Positions 15,412 to 24,594 are shown, numbered from the stretch's first letter. The stretch: 64,000 nt of DNA from Methanomassiliicoccus luminyensis B10 (GCF_000308215.1 NZ_CAJE01000012.1:434001-498000), one strand, 5' to 3'. Made by a program: numbers and translations. The notes: a model not told the origin generated them from the letters alone.

Positions 15412-17190
15412 TCACCGTTCCGGGCCCTTCTCCATCTCCTTCCACCTGACCCGGTACCGGAACTGGGTCTCCGGGGCCTTGCCCGCCGGCGCCTGGGGGA
15501 GGCGCTGGACGGGCCTCGCGTACAGCGAGGAGTCGCAGGTCCGGTCATGCACCATCTTGGCCAGGTACAGGAACCACACTGCGTACGCCGCGAGCACCAC
15601 CAGCACCGAAGGCCAATACTGCTCGAAGGTGAAGGCCACCACCAGAACCGCGAACAGGCCCACGCTCACCGCCGACGCGATGTACTTTGCTATGAGATCG
15701 TGGCTGTCGGGGATAGTCCCAAGGTTCCGGTAGTCGGTCCGGGCGGCCACCTCCCGGAGGCTGGAGCGAAGGTAGAACCACGCCATGACAATGGAGCCTG
15801 TCGCCGCCGCGGCCATGATGAGCCGCAGCTCCCCGGATGTCGCGGCCACCCCTATTACTGTCACGATGTACGCAGCCAGGGGTATGAGGACCTGGTTGCT
15901 GGCGCGGAATATCTTGTAGCCTCCCGGGAGGATCATCTTCCCGAGGGTGCGGGACATCACCGCGCCCCCGTAGGCCATGAACCTGGGCATCTTGGAGGCG
16001 AGGTAGTCGGCGAAAGGATAGCTCATGCGGATGAAGAACGGGCACAGGATGCACATTATGAAGGTAAGGCCGCCGGCGATAGGGACGAGCTCGGCGCCCT
16101 TGACCGCGCCCGCGGCCTTGCTGCCCACCGTGGCGTACATGACCGACTCCCCGCCCCGGGCGGAGAACGAGGCGCCGATGGTCATGGAGGTCCTCCGCCC
16201 GAACCCGACCAGGTAGGCGACGGCGGACATGACGAAGATCTCGTTGATCAGTACCAGGGCCGCGGCCGCCAGGATCACCCAGATGAGCGAGCCGAACATG
16301 GCCGGGTCGATGAGCATGCCGAAGGACACGAAGAACACCGCGGCGAAGGCGTCCCGGAGGGGGGCGATCCTCTTCTCCATCCGGTCCATGACCTTGGTCT
16401 CCGCGAACACCATGCCTATGAAGAAGGCCCCGATGAGGGCGGGGACCCCGCACAGCTGGGCAAAGGCCGCGGACACGCATATGATCCCCAGCATGAACAG
16501 GACGAACATCTCGTCGCTCTTCATTTTGGCCAGCCGCGAGACCACCTTGGGGATTACGAACAGGGCCAGGACGGCGAAGAACGCGAAGAACGCGACCATC
16601 CCCACGACCATGCTTGTCAGCGAGAAGCTCCCGCCCGAGGGGACCACCAGCCCGCCCACGACGGTCAGGAACAGCATGGAGATGAACTCCTCGAGTATGA
16701 TCATTCCCATTATGTACTCGGTCTCGGAGCTGTTCAGGCGGCCGAGCTCCATGAGGGTCTTCATGGCCACGGCGGAACAGCTCATCGCCATTACCGCGGC
16801 CAGGAATATGGCGTCCACCAGGGGCCACCCCAGCGCCGCGGCCAGGAGGAAGCCCACGAACAGGTTCATCCCCACATCTATGATGGAAAGGATCACCGCG
16901 GGGCCCTTGACCTTCTTGATCTTGTCGATGGAGAACTCCAGTCCGACGAAGAAGATGAGGAGTATGAGGCCCAGCTGGGAAATGGTGTCGATCAGGCCCA
17001 CCTCTTCGATCACCCCGTTGTAGACGAACGGGCCGATCTCGAAGTGGATGTACGGGCCGACCAGAATGCCTGCGGCTATGTAGCCCAGAATAACGCTCTG
17101 CTTGCCCTTGTTGGCGATGGTCGCCCCTATGAAGGCGACCAGCATCAGGACCCCTATCTGTAGCAACAGGCTGCTATCGCTCATGACCAC
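15412..17190 (-). CDS. Kef/CPA2-type cation:proton antiporter
   Basis: 592 residues with about 13 membrane segments in the first 400 residues. Family patterns include GYIAAGILVGPYIHF, LILLIFFVGLEFSIDKIKKVKG, FLAAVMAMSCSAVAMKTLMELG, CGVPALIGAFFIGMVFAE and GASFSARGGESVMYA. CPA2 antiporters exchange K+ or Na+ for H+. There is no C-terminal RCK/TrkA-N domain; instead several further hydrophobic helices follow (YIVTVIGVAATSGELR to FLYLAKMV), which is unusual. A start two codons later (MSDSSLLLQ) is possible. Confidence 0.9.
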   Translation of the reverse strand: MVMSDSSLLLQIGVLMLVAFIGATIANKGKQSVILGYIAAGILVGPYIHFEIGPFVYNGVIEEVGLIDTISQLGLILLIFFVGLEFSIDKIKKVKGPAVILSIIDVGMNLFVGFLLAAALGWPLVDAIFLAAVMAMSCSAVAMKTLMELGRLNSSETEYIMGMIILEEFISMLFLTVVGGLVVPSGGSFSLTSMVVGMVAFFAFFAVLALFVIPKVVSRLAKMKSDEMFVLFMLGIICVSAAFAQLCGVPALIGAFFIGMVFAETKVMDRMEKRIAPLRDAFAAVFFVSFGMLIDPAMFGSLIWVILAAAALVLINEIFVMSAVAYLVGFGRRTSMTIGASFSARGGESVMYATVGSKAAGAVKGAELVPIAGGLTFIMCILCPFFIRMSYPFADYLASKMPRFMAYGGAVMSRTLGKMILPGGYKIFRASNQVLIPLAAYIVTVIGVAATSGELRLIMAAAATGSIVMAWFYLRSSLREVAARTDYRNLGTIPDSHDLIAKYIASAVSVGLFAVLVVAFTFEQYWPSVLVVLAAYAVWFLYLAKMVHDRTCDSSLYARPVQRLPQAPAGKAPETQFRYRVRWKEMEKGPER

Positions 17191-17459
17191 CTTTGAGGTG
17201 TTGGAGGTCTGGGTAAAGTGTCCTCAGGTGAGCCCGCCCGCGTTCGCGGAAACGCTCCGCTAACGGCTAATGGCTGATGAGGCGGCCGCCTACGGTCCAC
17301 CTACTCGAATCCCGTGCATCCCGAGAGAAGTAATCCGGACGTGGCTTTAATAATTTTCGAACGATAGTGCTGGCCTGTCACTGGGGTGGCCCGTCGAACG
17401 TTCCATCGGCAGCGAAAAAACAAGCGGGCGCGGTGTGCGAAGATGGCAGCACCGGCAAA

Positions 17460-18782
17460 ATGGATATATCCAGGACGGTCATTGGGCAGCATCCGGTCGG
17501 TGAAAGGGTGAGGTTCAAGCTGGCAGGGCGGAAGAGGGCCGAGGGTGCCGATGTCGATCCCAGAAGATGGAGCGAGCGGGCGGAGGCGAGGCTGCGCTCC
17601 CTCACATACCGCCAGAAGATCGCCGCGCTCGTCCTCGCCGCCATGGTCCTTTACGGCGGCTTCATCGCCCTGGACGGGCTGGGGGTCCGTTCCTGGCTGG
17701 ACTCCAGTTTCGGCGAGACGCCCGACCTGAAATATTATCAGGAAAGGACCAAGGTCATCCTGAACGGCGGGATGCTGTACCGGGACCTGGACATAGAATC
17801 GCCGCCGCTGATCAACTATTTCCTGGTCCCCGCCCAGCTGCTCGGGGGGGAGTGGTGGTCGTATGAGATATACTTGTCATTGTTCCCGCTGCTGACCGGC
17901 CTGGTCATCTACACGGTGATGCGCCGCTGGGACGACTACTACGCCTTCCTGGTGGCGTTGATCTACATCGCCAACCCCTATTTATTGCCGGACGCTACTT
18001 GGGGGATCCAGGACGAGCCCATCGTGGCGTTCATATATATTCTCCCCATCCTGCTGTTCCTCCACGGCTATCGCCGTACGGCGGGGGCGGTGACCGCGGC
18101 GGGGTTCTGGACCAAGTTCCTTCCCATCGTGCTTTACCCGGTGTTGCTCATCAAGCTCGACAGCGTCAAGGAGAAGCTCATCAACATCGGAGTGGCCGTC
18201 GCCACGTCCCTCCTAATCGCAGCCCCGTTCCTGCTGGCCGCTCCCATGGAGTTCCTTCACTTCCCCTCCTACTATCTTCTGGAGCGGGAGGGTAGCGCGG
18301 GGTTGTCCGTCATCTCCCTGCTGTCGAAAGGCGGCCTGCATATCGACGGCCTCATAGGGGCGGGACTGACCGTCGCCGTCCTGCTGCTGTCCTACTACCT
18401 CATACACAGGTGGAAGCTGGATATCTGGAGGGGCGCGATGCTCACCACCGTCATGTTCCTCTGCACCTATCCCATGGCCCACCTGAACTATTTCGTGATG
18501 CTGTTCGTGTTCTTCCTGGTGTGGGCGGTGAGGGATAAATGGCTTATCGTCCGGCTCGCCCTCATGTACGTCCTGCTGCTGTTCAGCGAGGGCTTCTCCC
18601 TGAACTCCGTGCCGGGAATGGCCACGGAATGGAACTGGCTCATCGCCCTGCCCATGATGCTCGCGAACATAGTACTGATGGCGGACACGACCAGGATATG
18701 CCTCAAGACCAAGTGCTTCCTGGATCGGGAGCCTCAGGGCGAGCGGGACAAGAAGGGCGAGGGGGCCCCTGAATCAGCTTAG
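17460..18782 (+). CDS. Multi-spanning membrane glycosyltransferase-like protein
   Basis: About 440 residues with 9-11 hydrophobic helices. The organisation resembles polyprenyl-phosphate-dependent GT-C enzymes such as the GT39/GT87 families: an acidic periplasmic loop after the first helix (SSFGETPDLKYYQERTKVILNGGMLYRDLDIESPPLINYFLVP, with paired acidic residues) followed by repeated helices. It probably transfers a lipid-linked sugar at the outer face of the membrane. The start is uncertain: a TATA-like tttaataat at 17346 would also permit the ATG at 17367. A charged tail (EPQGERDKKGEGAPE) ends the protein. Confidence 0.7.
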   Translation: MDISRTVIGQHPVGERVRFKLAGRKRAEGADVDPRRWSERAEARLRSLTYRQKIAALVLAAMVLYGGFIALDGLGVRSWLDSSFGETPDLKYYQERTKVILNGGMLYRDLDIESPPLINYFLVPAQLLGGEWWSYEIYLSLFPLLTGLVIYTVMRRWDDYYAFLVALIYIANPYLLPDATWGIQDEPIVAFIYILPILLFLHGYRRTAGAVTAAGFWTKFLPIVLYPVLLIKLDSVKEKLINIGVAVATSLLIAAPFLLAAPMEFLHFPSYYLLEREGSAGLSVISLLSKGGLHIDGLIGAGLTVAVLLLSYYLIHRWKLDIWRGAMLTTVMFLCTYPMAHLNYFVMLFVFFLVWAVRDKWLIVRLALMYVLLLFSEGFSLNSVPGMATEWNWLIALPMMLANIVLMADTTRICLKTKCFLDREPQGERDKKGEGAPESA

Positions 18783-18829
18783 AAGGTCTCATCATACCCC
18801 GGCGGGTCCGCTGACCCTCTTATCATCAC

Positions 18830-18848
18830 GGAGGGGTATCCCCCCTCC
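18830..18848 (+). terminator. Possible hairpin terminator
   Basis: GGAGGGG-TATC-CCCCCTCC forms a GC-only stem 50 bp after the membrane glycosyltransferase-like gene. No T-tract follows, so a terminator role is only a suggestion. Confidence 0.3.
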
Positions 18849-18923
18849 CCTTGACGACCGACTGGTTATATTATTCCTTGTGCGGAGCAACATTGAACTA
18901 GGCGTGGCTGCCAATGAGCATCG

Positions 18924-19169
18924 ATGCCCGGTGCGGTGGTGCTCCTGAACGTGGAGGTGGGGAAGGAGAAAGAGGTCGCGCAGCGCTTATGCTCCGTCGA
19001 GGGAGTGGAGAGGGCCTACGCCGTCTACGGTGTGTACGACGTGGTGGTCATCGTCTCCTCGGAGACCCTCGAAGGGCTGGAGGCCCTGCTGATGCAGAAG
19101 GTGAGGAACTTCGCGGGGATCAAGAGCACCATGACCCTACTGATCAGCCACGAGTGCATCGTGGAATAG
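18924..19169 (+). CDS. Stand-alone AsnC/Lrp ligand-binding (RAM) domain protein
   Basis: 81 residues. The sequence AVVLLNVEVGKEKEVAQRLCSVEGVERAYAVYGVYDVVVIVSSETLEGLEALLMQKVRNFAGIKSTMTLLI is the ferredoxin-fold effector domain of Lrp/AsnC regulators, with no DNA-binding HTH. Such small proteins bind amino acids and can modulate full-length Lrp proteins. The LysE exporter follows 49 bp downstream, which suggests an amino acid link. A TATA-like gttatatta is at 18865-18873. An overlapping ATG at 18914 is in another frame and gives no family match. Confidence 0.88.
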   Translation: MPGAVVLLNVEVGKEKEVAQRLCSVEGVERAYAVYGVYDVVVIVSSETLEGLEALLMQKVRNFAGIKSTMTLLISHECIVE

Positions 19170-19218
19170 GTCCGGGGCGCTGGTCATGACTAAATAGCCG
19201 GCCGTTGTTGACAGGAAC

Positions 19219-19848
19219 ATGGAGGCGACCTCCGATCCGCTGCTGTTCCTGGCCATGGTGGCGTTCATCTCGATGTCCGGAGCGCTGATGCCCGGGCCGA
19301 TGTTCGCCACGGCCGTCCACCGCGGCCTCGAGGACGGGCGTGCGGGGATCAAGATGGCCGTCGGCCACGCCATCGTGGAGATACCGCTGATCATCGCCAT
19401 ATTCTTCGGGCTGGAAGCCATATTGAGGAACGAAACGGTGTTCGCGGCCATCGGCCTGGTGGGCGGCGTGTTCCTTCTCCACATGGGCGCATCGATGTTC
19501 CGAGCCAAGCTCGACGAGCCGGGCAGGAAGGACTCGAAGCACGGCTCGGTGGTGGCGGGCATCATACTGACCGCGGCGAACCCCTACTTCATACTGTGGT
19601 GGGCCACCGTGGGCGCGTCCCTGGTCGTGCTGGCCTCCGGGTTCGGCCTATGGATCGTCCCGCTCTTCGCCGCGGTCCACCTTGCCTGCGATTTCGGGTG
19701 GTTCTTCGTCGTCAGCCTCGCCGTCAACAGGTCCAGGACATTCTGGACCGGAAATAGGTATAGGTATCTTTACGGGGCCTGCGGGACCATCCTCATCGTC
19801 TTCGCACTGTACTTCATCTATAGCTCCATCGCGGGGCTCGCCGGTTGA
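19219..19848 (+). CDS. LysE/RhtB-family amino acid exporter
   Basis: 209 residues, six predicted membrane segments, with the family's N-terminal motif (FISMSGALMPGPMFATAVHRGLEDGRAGIKMAVGHAIVEIPL) and TAANPYFILWWATVG in the middle. LysE-type proteins export basic or neutral amino acids. The gene follows the RAM-domain protein and its last 201 bases overlap the 3' end of the next gene on the other strand. The C-terminal TM (YGACGTILIVFALYFIYSSIAGL) shows that LysE is intact through the overlap. Confidence 0.92.
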   Translation: MEATSDPLLFLAMVAFISMSGALMPGPMFATAVHRGLEDGRAGIKMAVGHAIVEIPLIIAIFFGLEAILRNETVFAAIGLVGGVFLLHMGASMFRAKLDEPGRKDSKHGSVVAGIILTAANPYFILWWATVGASLVVLASGFGLWIVPLFAAVHLACDFGWFFVVSLAVNRSRTFWTGNRYRYLYGACGTILIVFALYFIYSSIAGLAG

Positions 19849-21723
19849 GGCCGGCTCAGGCCGCCCTTCCGCCGGCACGCACCGGGCGGCCGCCTCGGCG
19901 AGCTTTCTGCTCAGCCCCTCCCCTCTGGCGATTATGCCCGAGAGGTCCAGATTGATAACGGATAGGTCCACCGCGCTGTCGGCATCCAGCCCCTCCTTGT
20001 ATGCGGGAAGGCAGTCGTCGGCCCCGAGGTAGCCGTGGGCGAGGGCGGCGTACAGCGAGGTGTAGCCGACCTTGTCCCTCTCCCGGACGCCGACCAGGGA
20101 GGGGCAGTCGGCCCGGTGCACCCGGCAGCCCCGGGAGTCGGCGATAAAGCTGGGCAGCGTGGACACGGTCTCGGGGATGTCCTTGAACACCACGTCGCCC
20201 ACGATGATGAGTTCGCTGCCCTCGCCGGTGACCCTCTTAGCCTTCAGGTTCATGGGGATGGGGGCCCGCGACAGCACCCTGTCGTTCAGGATGGCCGTAA
20301 GGTCGACGGGCGGGAACCCTCCCTTGATCCTTCTCTCGATCATGTTAGTGATGGTGTCCAGGACGAACTTGGGCAGCGCCATGGGGAGGCTGATCTGCCT
20401 CATGTCGAAGTCCACGTCCACCGCCTTGACCATGAGCCGGTCGCCGTCCACGGCGAGTTCGGCGACCGCTCTCCGGAGGTCCACGTGCAGATACTGGTCG
20501 AATTCGTACAGGACGGTGTCGCGCTCCTTGACCTCGGGCTTCCTCGCCTTCTCTCTGCTGCCCATCCAGGCCGGGAAGAAGGGATTCATCCCCCTGGACG
20601 TGGTGGTGAGGAGCCTCGTTCGCGCGGTGGCCTTGACCCGCACGTCCACCATGGTGTCGAATATCTCGATGGTGCCCCCGTCGATAAGCCGGACGTTGGG
20701 CTTGTCGGGGGTGACCAGGGCGTCGTAGTCGACCCAGGCCCGGGCCACTTTCGTGGTCCTCCTCTCCAACCCCAGGGCTCTTAGGTGCGAGGGGAAGTCC
20801 AGCAGTCCCCGTAGACTGTCCAGGAGCTCCCTGGCGTCGTCGACGTCGACCCGCCCGCCCCCCCGGATGGTCCTGGGAACGGAAGGCCACACGTCGTCCA
20901 GGATGCGGCGGATGGACTCCTCCGACAGCCCGATGGCCATGTCCCCGTCCCCGATGAAATCTTTGATCCCCCGGGGGTCGCCCGGCGTCTCGTTCTGGAA
21001 GGATAAGGCCGCGGCGAGACAGCTGTTGTTGATGATCCCGAAGTGGCCGGCGGTGACGGTCGGCCCCGGGGCCCCGTCCGGTTGGCCGACCATTTCATGA
21101 GGGATCATGGATGCCAGGGGTACCTCGAACTCGGGCACCTCCAGCGTAACCCCGGGAAATCCGGGGAATAGCGACACCGGGATGTCCCTGTCCAATTTGA
21201 CGATATCAGAGGATAGCATTGACGAGGGGAGGGAGAAGGTCGAGACCCCCATGGCCCTGGTGACCTCGCCGAGAAGGTTGGAGCGGATCTCCGCGGACAG
21301 CACCTGATTGACCAGCGGGAGCACCCATCGCGGAGGAGCGTGCCTGCCCCCCACGCGCAGTTCCTCCACCCCCATCTCCACGAGCTCGACGGACACCTGC
21401 CGGGACTCCTGATCAAGGAGGACCTTGGCGAGGATGTTGGCGGTGACGTTCACCGGCACCCTGACCTTGCCGGCTAGCGTCAGCACCACGGCGAAGCTGG
21501 CCCTCAACCGCACCCGGTCCTGGGGCACCAGGTCGATCATGGGCGGCTCTCTCAGCCGGATATCGTAGTCGACCCGGGCCAGGCCGGTGAAGGGGAGCTG
21601 GGAGCGCGGGACCACGGAGCCTTTGAACCTGGAGAAGAAGGAGGCGTGATAGGCGGCGGCGAGGGCCCTGTTCAGCATGCGTTCGTTCGCTTCCACCAGC
21701 ACGTCGTAGCCGCCGGTCCTCAT
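19648..21723 (-). CDS. Large protein of unknown function with Ada-like zinc motif and acidic tail
   Basis: About 691 residues; no family recognised for most of it. Two stretches (roughly residues 25-150 and 350-500) alternate hydrophobic and polar residues as in lipid-binding beta/alpha modules and may be a duplicated unit. Near residue 520 is SRGCRVHRADCPSLVGVRERD with a later DDC, the pattern of the Ada-like Cys/His zinc site found after some nucleases and surface proteins. The last 67 residues are Asp/Glu/Pro-rich and read antisense to lysE. No signal peptide. ATG at 21816 would be too close to the TATA (21830-21836); starts at 21768 or 21723 fit better. Confidence 0.7.
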   Translation of the reverse strand: MRTGGYDVLVEANERMLNRALAAAYHASFFSRFKGSVVPRSQLPFTGLARVDYDIRLREPPMIDLVPQDRVRLRASFAVVLTLAGKVRVPVNVTANILAKVLLDQESRQVSVELVEMGVEELRVGGRHAPPRWVLPLVNQVLSAEIRSNLLGEVTRAMGVSTFSLPSSMLSSDIVKLDRDIPVSLFPGFPGVTLEVPEFEVPLASMIPHEMVGQPDGAPGPTVTAGHFGIINNSCLAAALSFQNETPGDPRGIKDFIGDGDMAIGLSEESIRRILDDVWPSVPRTIRGGGRVDVDDARELLDSLRGLLDFPSHLRALGLERRTTKVARAWVDYDALVTPDKPNVRLIDGGTIEIFDTMVDVRVKATARTRLLTTTSRGMNPFFPAWMGSREKARKPEVKERDTVLYEFDQYLHVDLRRAVAELAVDGDRLMVKAVDVDFDMRQISLPMALPKFVLDTITNMIERRIKGGFPPVDLTAILNDRVLSRAPIPMNLKAKRVTGEGSELIIVGDVVFKDIPETVSTLPSFIADSRGCRVHRADCPSLVGVRERDKVGYTSLYAALAHGYLGADDCLPAYKEGLDADSAVDLSVINLDLSGIIARGEGLSRKLAEAAARCVPAEGRPEPASTGEPRDGAIDEVQCEDDEDGPAGPVKIPIPISGPECPGPVDGEADDEEPPEIAGKVDRGEERDDP

Positions 21724-21857
21724 CTTTCGCCGCCCCTGTGCATGTCCCACCGCGAAGGGGGCTGCCATCCTTACTGAGAAGGACGTGCCAGCCTGTTCCG
21801 CTCCTCCGAATATCATGGGTCCCGGGAGTATATAACGAATGGGAGCGGAGAGTTCCG

Positions 21858-22026
21858 CTGCGCACGGTCGAGATGGCCAGAACTTACCTTGCAGGCAGGA
21901 CTGTCTCTGCAGCCGCTCGGGGACGGTTGTAATTTAGATGAGCAAGAAGCTCTGCTCAACAGAAAAGGGCAGTCCGCATCTGGGAAAGAAAGGTTGTCTG
22001 GCCGGGGACTCCCCCGGCCATTTTTT
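21858..22026 (+). ncRNA. Candidate structured RNA with hairpin-T terminator
   Basis: Plus-strand segment without a coding frame longer than 19 codons. The TATA run at 21830-21836 is symmetrical and could also fire to the right, about 28 bp before 21858. An 8-bp long-range helix joins GGACTGTC (21898-21905) to GGCAGTCC (21968-21975, one GU). A local hairpin GAGCA/TGCTC lies inside (21940-21957). The segment ends in the strong terminator described separately. Together this suggests an RNA of about 165 nt. Family unknown. Confidence 0.45.
21999..22026 (+). terminator. Intrinsic-type terminator
   Basis: A 9-bp perfect stem TGGCCGGGG-actc-CCCCGGCCA is followed at once by six T residues on the plus strand. 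No plus-strand protein gene lies upstream within 2 kb, so it most likely ends the candidate RNA. In the other orientation it is downstream of nadA but lacks the T-tract. Confidence 0.75.
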
Positions 22027-22053
22027 AAAGCAGAACGGCTCGAGCTCGACCGT

Positions 22054-22959
22054 TCAGTCTCCCCGGCCGATCTCCATCATCCTCTCCAGCGGGGCCCTGG
22101 CCTTCGCGGCGATCTCCGGATCGACCTTGATCTCCGGGGACATGGTCTCCAGGGCGGCGAGGACGTTGTCGAGGGTGATCAGCTTCATGGTGGGGCAGAC
22201 GGCCCCGGGCACGGGATAGAACGTCTTCCCGGGGTTCTCCTTACCCAGGCGGTACAGCATCTCTTGCTCGGTGCCGATGATGAACTCGGTCTTGTCCGAT
22301 TCCTTCACCAGGCTCATCATGCCCTCGGTGGAGCGGGCCGCATCGGCGATGTCGATGACCTCAGGGCGGCATTCCGGGTGCACTACCACGAAGGCGCTGG
22401 GATGCTCGGCCTTGAGCTTCTGCACTTTATCCACGGTGATCGCTTCATGAGTGGGGCAGAAGCCAGGCCAGGGAATAATGTCCTTCTCGGTGGACCGCTG
22501 GACGAACGAAGCGAGGTTCTCGTCCGGGATGAATATGACGAGGTCCGAGTCGAGCTTGTTGACCACCTTCACCGCGTTGGAGGAGGTGCAGCAGACGTCC
22601 GCCTCGGCCTTGCACTGGGCGGAGGTATTAACGTACGCCACCACCTCGGCCTTGGGGAAGTCCTTCTTCAGCATCCTGACCCCCTGAGGGTCGCACATGG
22701 CGGCCATGGGGCACTTGGCCTTGGTCTCAGGGTGAAGCACGATCTTGTTCGGGTTGAGTATCTTGGCGCTCTCGGCCATGAAATCGACGCCGCAGAACAC
22801 TATGACATCGGCGTCGGTCTTGGAAGCCTGCATCGCCAGGCCCAGAGAGTCGCCTACGAAGTCAGCGATGTCCTGTATCTCGGGGACCTGGTAGTTATGG
22901 GCGAGGATCACGGCATTCCTCTCCTTCTTCAGTTCTAGGATCCTATCCTGGGGCCGCAT
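22054..22959 (-). CDS. nadA: Quinolinate synthase A
   Basis: 301 residues. It condenses iminoaspartate with dihydroxyacetone phosphate to quinolinate in NAD synthesis and needs a [4Fe-4S] cluster. Motifs: AVILAHNYQVPEIQDIADFVGDSLGLA, VIVFCGVDFMAESAKILNP, KCPMAAMCD, YVNTSAQCKAEADVCCTSSNA, GFCPTHEAI, HPECRPEV and PVPGAVCPTMKLITL, with three conserved Cys positions. The gene stands alone here; nadB and nadC are not in the window. Confidence 0.96.
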   Translation of the reverse strand: MRPQDRILELKKERNAVILAHNYQVPEIQDIADFVGDSLGLAMQASKTDADVIVFCGVDFMAESAKILNPNKIVLHPETKAKCPMAAMCDPQGVRMLKKDFPKAEVVAYVNTSAQCKAEADVCCTSSNAVKVVNKLDSDLVIFIPDENLASFVQRSTEKDIIPWPGFCPTHEAITVDKVQKLKAEHPSAFVVVHPECRPEVIDIADAARSTEGMMSLVKESDKTEFIIGTEQEMLYRLGKENPGKTFYPVPGAVCPTMKLITLDNVLAALETMSPEIKVDPEIAAKARAPLERMMEIGRGD

Positions 22960-23443
22960 GTGCGGTGTGATGTTGGGTGGATTATAAAAAGTATCCTCTC
23001 CCAGAAGTCAGTTGGTAGTGTGCTGAAGGCGGCTCCTCGCTGTTATGGGCATTTGCATATGACTCGACATGAGGTGGATATCTTGAGCTAACTCACCCGA
23101 CCGCTTCTTTGATCACGCGTCGAGGAACGGAAATAGGTGCTGGTCCGAGCGCTTCGGAACCAGGACGAGAAATGAAGGAAGACATCGGAGAGGGGGCGAG
23201 AGGCAACGGAAGATACAGGGGCAGTAACCGCGGTCCCGCGGATGCCTTCGATCGGAGAGTGATAGCGCTCCGATCACGGGACCTATGGACCTCCACCTTC
23301 AGGTGCTGTCCGCCCACATGGAGCATTTCATCCTCTATGCACGCTCAGGTCCTGCCTGACCTGCCCTCACTCATGAGGCGCGGCCGCCGGAGATGCCACA
23401 TTTAATATCGATGAGCGCATGACCAGCTCCTGGAGGGCAGGAC
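22960..23443 (+). other. Intergenic region with one perfect inverted repeat
   Basis: No credible gene in about 480 bp; open frames have random-like composition. GATCGGAG (23250-23257) and CTCCGATC (23268-23275) form a perfect 8-bp inverted repeat with a 10-base loop. A TATA-like tttaatatc (23401-23409) fits the promoter of the MptD gene. Confidence 0.5.
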
Positions 23444-23830
23444 ATGAAGGCGTCTCGGGAAGAACGGGCTGCGGATTATTTCAATTGCACTGCCAGGGAA
23501 CGGGCCATTTTCGAAGCTGGCATCAAGCTGGCGGCGGTGTACCACCAGTTCATAGGCACCCCCGTCAGCTCGGCGAACGTGGAGAGCCTGGAGCGCGCCA
23601 TCGAGGAGGGTGTGAAGGTCCAGCCGTTCGTGGAAAGCGTCACGGTCAGCATCAACAGGGAGCAGCTGCGCTCGAAGAGGAACGAGTACGACTATCAGTC
23701 TCTCACCGGCGACATGTTCGACGTGACGGTGACGATCAATATCGACGGGGTGTGCGCTACCGGCCGCCTGCGGTACGTGGAGGATATAAAGTACCCCCTC
23801 ATGTACGTCGAGAGCATCGTTGACCGATGA
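23444..23830 (+). CDS. mptD: Archaeal dihydroneopterin aldolase (MptD family)
   Basis: 128 residues. The sequence ERAIFEAGIKLAAVYHQFIGTPVSSANVESLERAIEEGVKVQPFVESVTVSI and the C-terminal YVEDIKYPLMYVESIVD match the archaeal MptD family, which converts dihydroneopterin to 6-hydroxymethyl-dihydropterin in tetrahydromethanopterin or folate-like pterin synthesis. A Shine-Dalgarno (ctggaggg) precedes the ATG. It agrees with a pterin-using C1 metabolism but does not prove methanogenesis. Confidence 0.87.
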   Translation: MKASREERAADYFNCTARERAIFEAGIKLAAVYHQFIGTPVSSANVESLERAIEEGVKVQPFVESVTVSINREQLRSKRNEYDYQSLTGDMFDVTVTINIDGVCATGRLRYVEDIKYPLMYVESIVDR

Positions 23831-24048
23831 CGCAAGAATGACCGACTTGCTGATATAGCTGTCCTCCATTGTGGGGAGAGAAGGACATAACTCGGGGCGG
23901 TGTCGGGAGTGCTTTGCTTAACACCTTGCCGCTGCCTCTCGCCAACGAGGAACATGTTGAGAAACCTATTAAGAACGGAAAGCCATACGGGACGGCTCTG
24001 AATGGCAGGTTTGCTCTGATTATTGGGGAAAGACGCTCGGTGACATTG

Positions 24049-24594
24049 ATGAACACTGGAATGAAGATCGGCATAACAGGTCTCCCAGGAGCGGGAAAGA
24101 CCCACGCCTTGCTCAAGGTCATAGAGATGCTCGAGGCAGAGGGGGTGAAGGTCGGCGGGATGGTCACCGAGCCCATTGTCGAGGACAATAAGCGCACCGG
24201 TTTTGCCATCATCGACTGGTCCAACAAGTCCAAGGGCGTGTTCGCCCACGTGGACATACAATCCAAGTTCATGGTCGGGAAGTTCGGCGTGGACCTTCAG
24301 GTCCTCGAGGACGTGGGGGTCAAGGCGCTTATGAAGGCGTGCGAGGACGCTGACGTCATCGTCATCGACGAGGTAGGGAGGATGGAGGTCGAGTCGGAGC
24401 CGTTCATCGAGGCGGTCAAGTTCGCCTTGGACGTGGAGAAGCCGTTGTTGCTGACGCTCCACAAGAAGTCCCGGAACCCCCTGTTGCAGGACATCCGGAG
24501 AAGGGACGACGTGAGGATATTGGAGGTAACTCCCATCAACCGCAATCTTTTACCATATAAGATAATGAAGCTCATGAAAGGAGAGCTCCTGTGA
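24049..24594 (+). CDS. THEP1-type nucleoside-triphosphatase
   Basis: 181 residues. Walker A GLPGAGKT near residue 11, Walker B VIVIDEVGRME near residue 103, and the family's C-terminal HKKSRNPLLQDIRRRDDVRILEVTPINRN. THEP1 proteins hydrolyse NTPs and are related to RecA/ASCE ATPases; their cellular role is unclear. The long open frame upstream (from 23869) does not look coded, and Met 1 or Met 5 directly precedes the first beta strand. The stop overlaps the GTG start of trm1 by four bases. Confidence 0.88.
   Translation: MNTGMKIGITGLPGAGKTHALLKVIEMLEAEGVKVGGMVTEPIVEDNKRTGFAIIDWSNKSKGVFAHVDIQSKFMVGKFGVDLQVLEDVGVKALMKACEDADVIVIDEVGRMEVESEPFIEAVKFALDVEKPLLLTLHKKSRNPLLQDIRRRDDVRILEVTPINRNLLPYKIMKLMKGELL

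Noticed and set aside
15547-17163. 538-residue plus-strand open frame opposite the antiporter
   Set aside because: His/Glu/Gln-rich complement of membrane helices; not a protein family.
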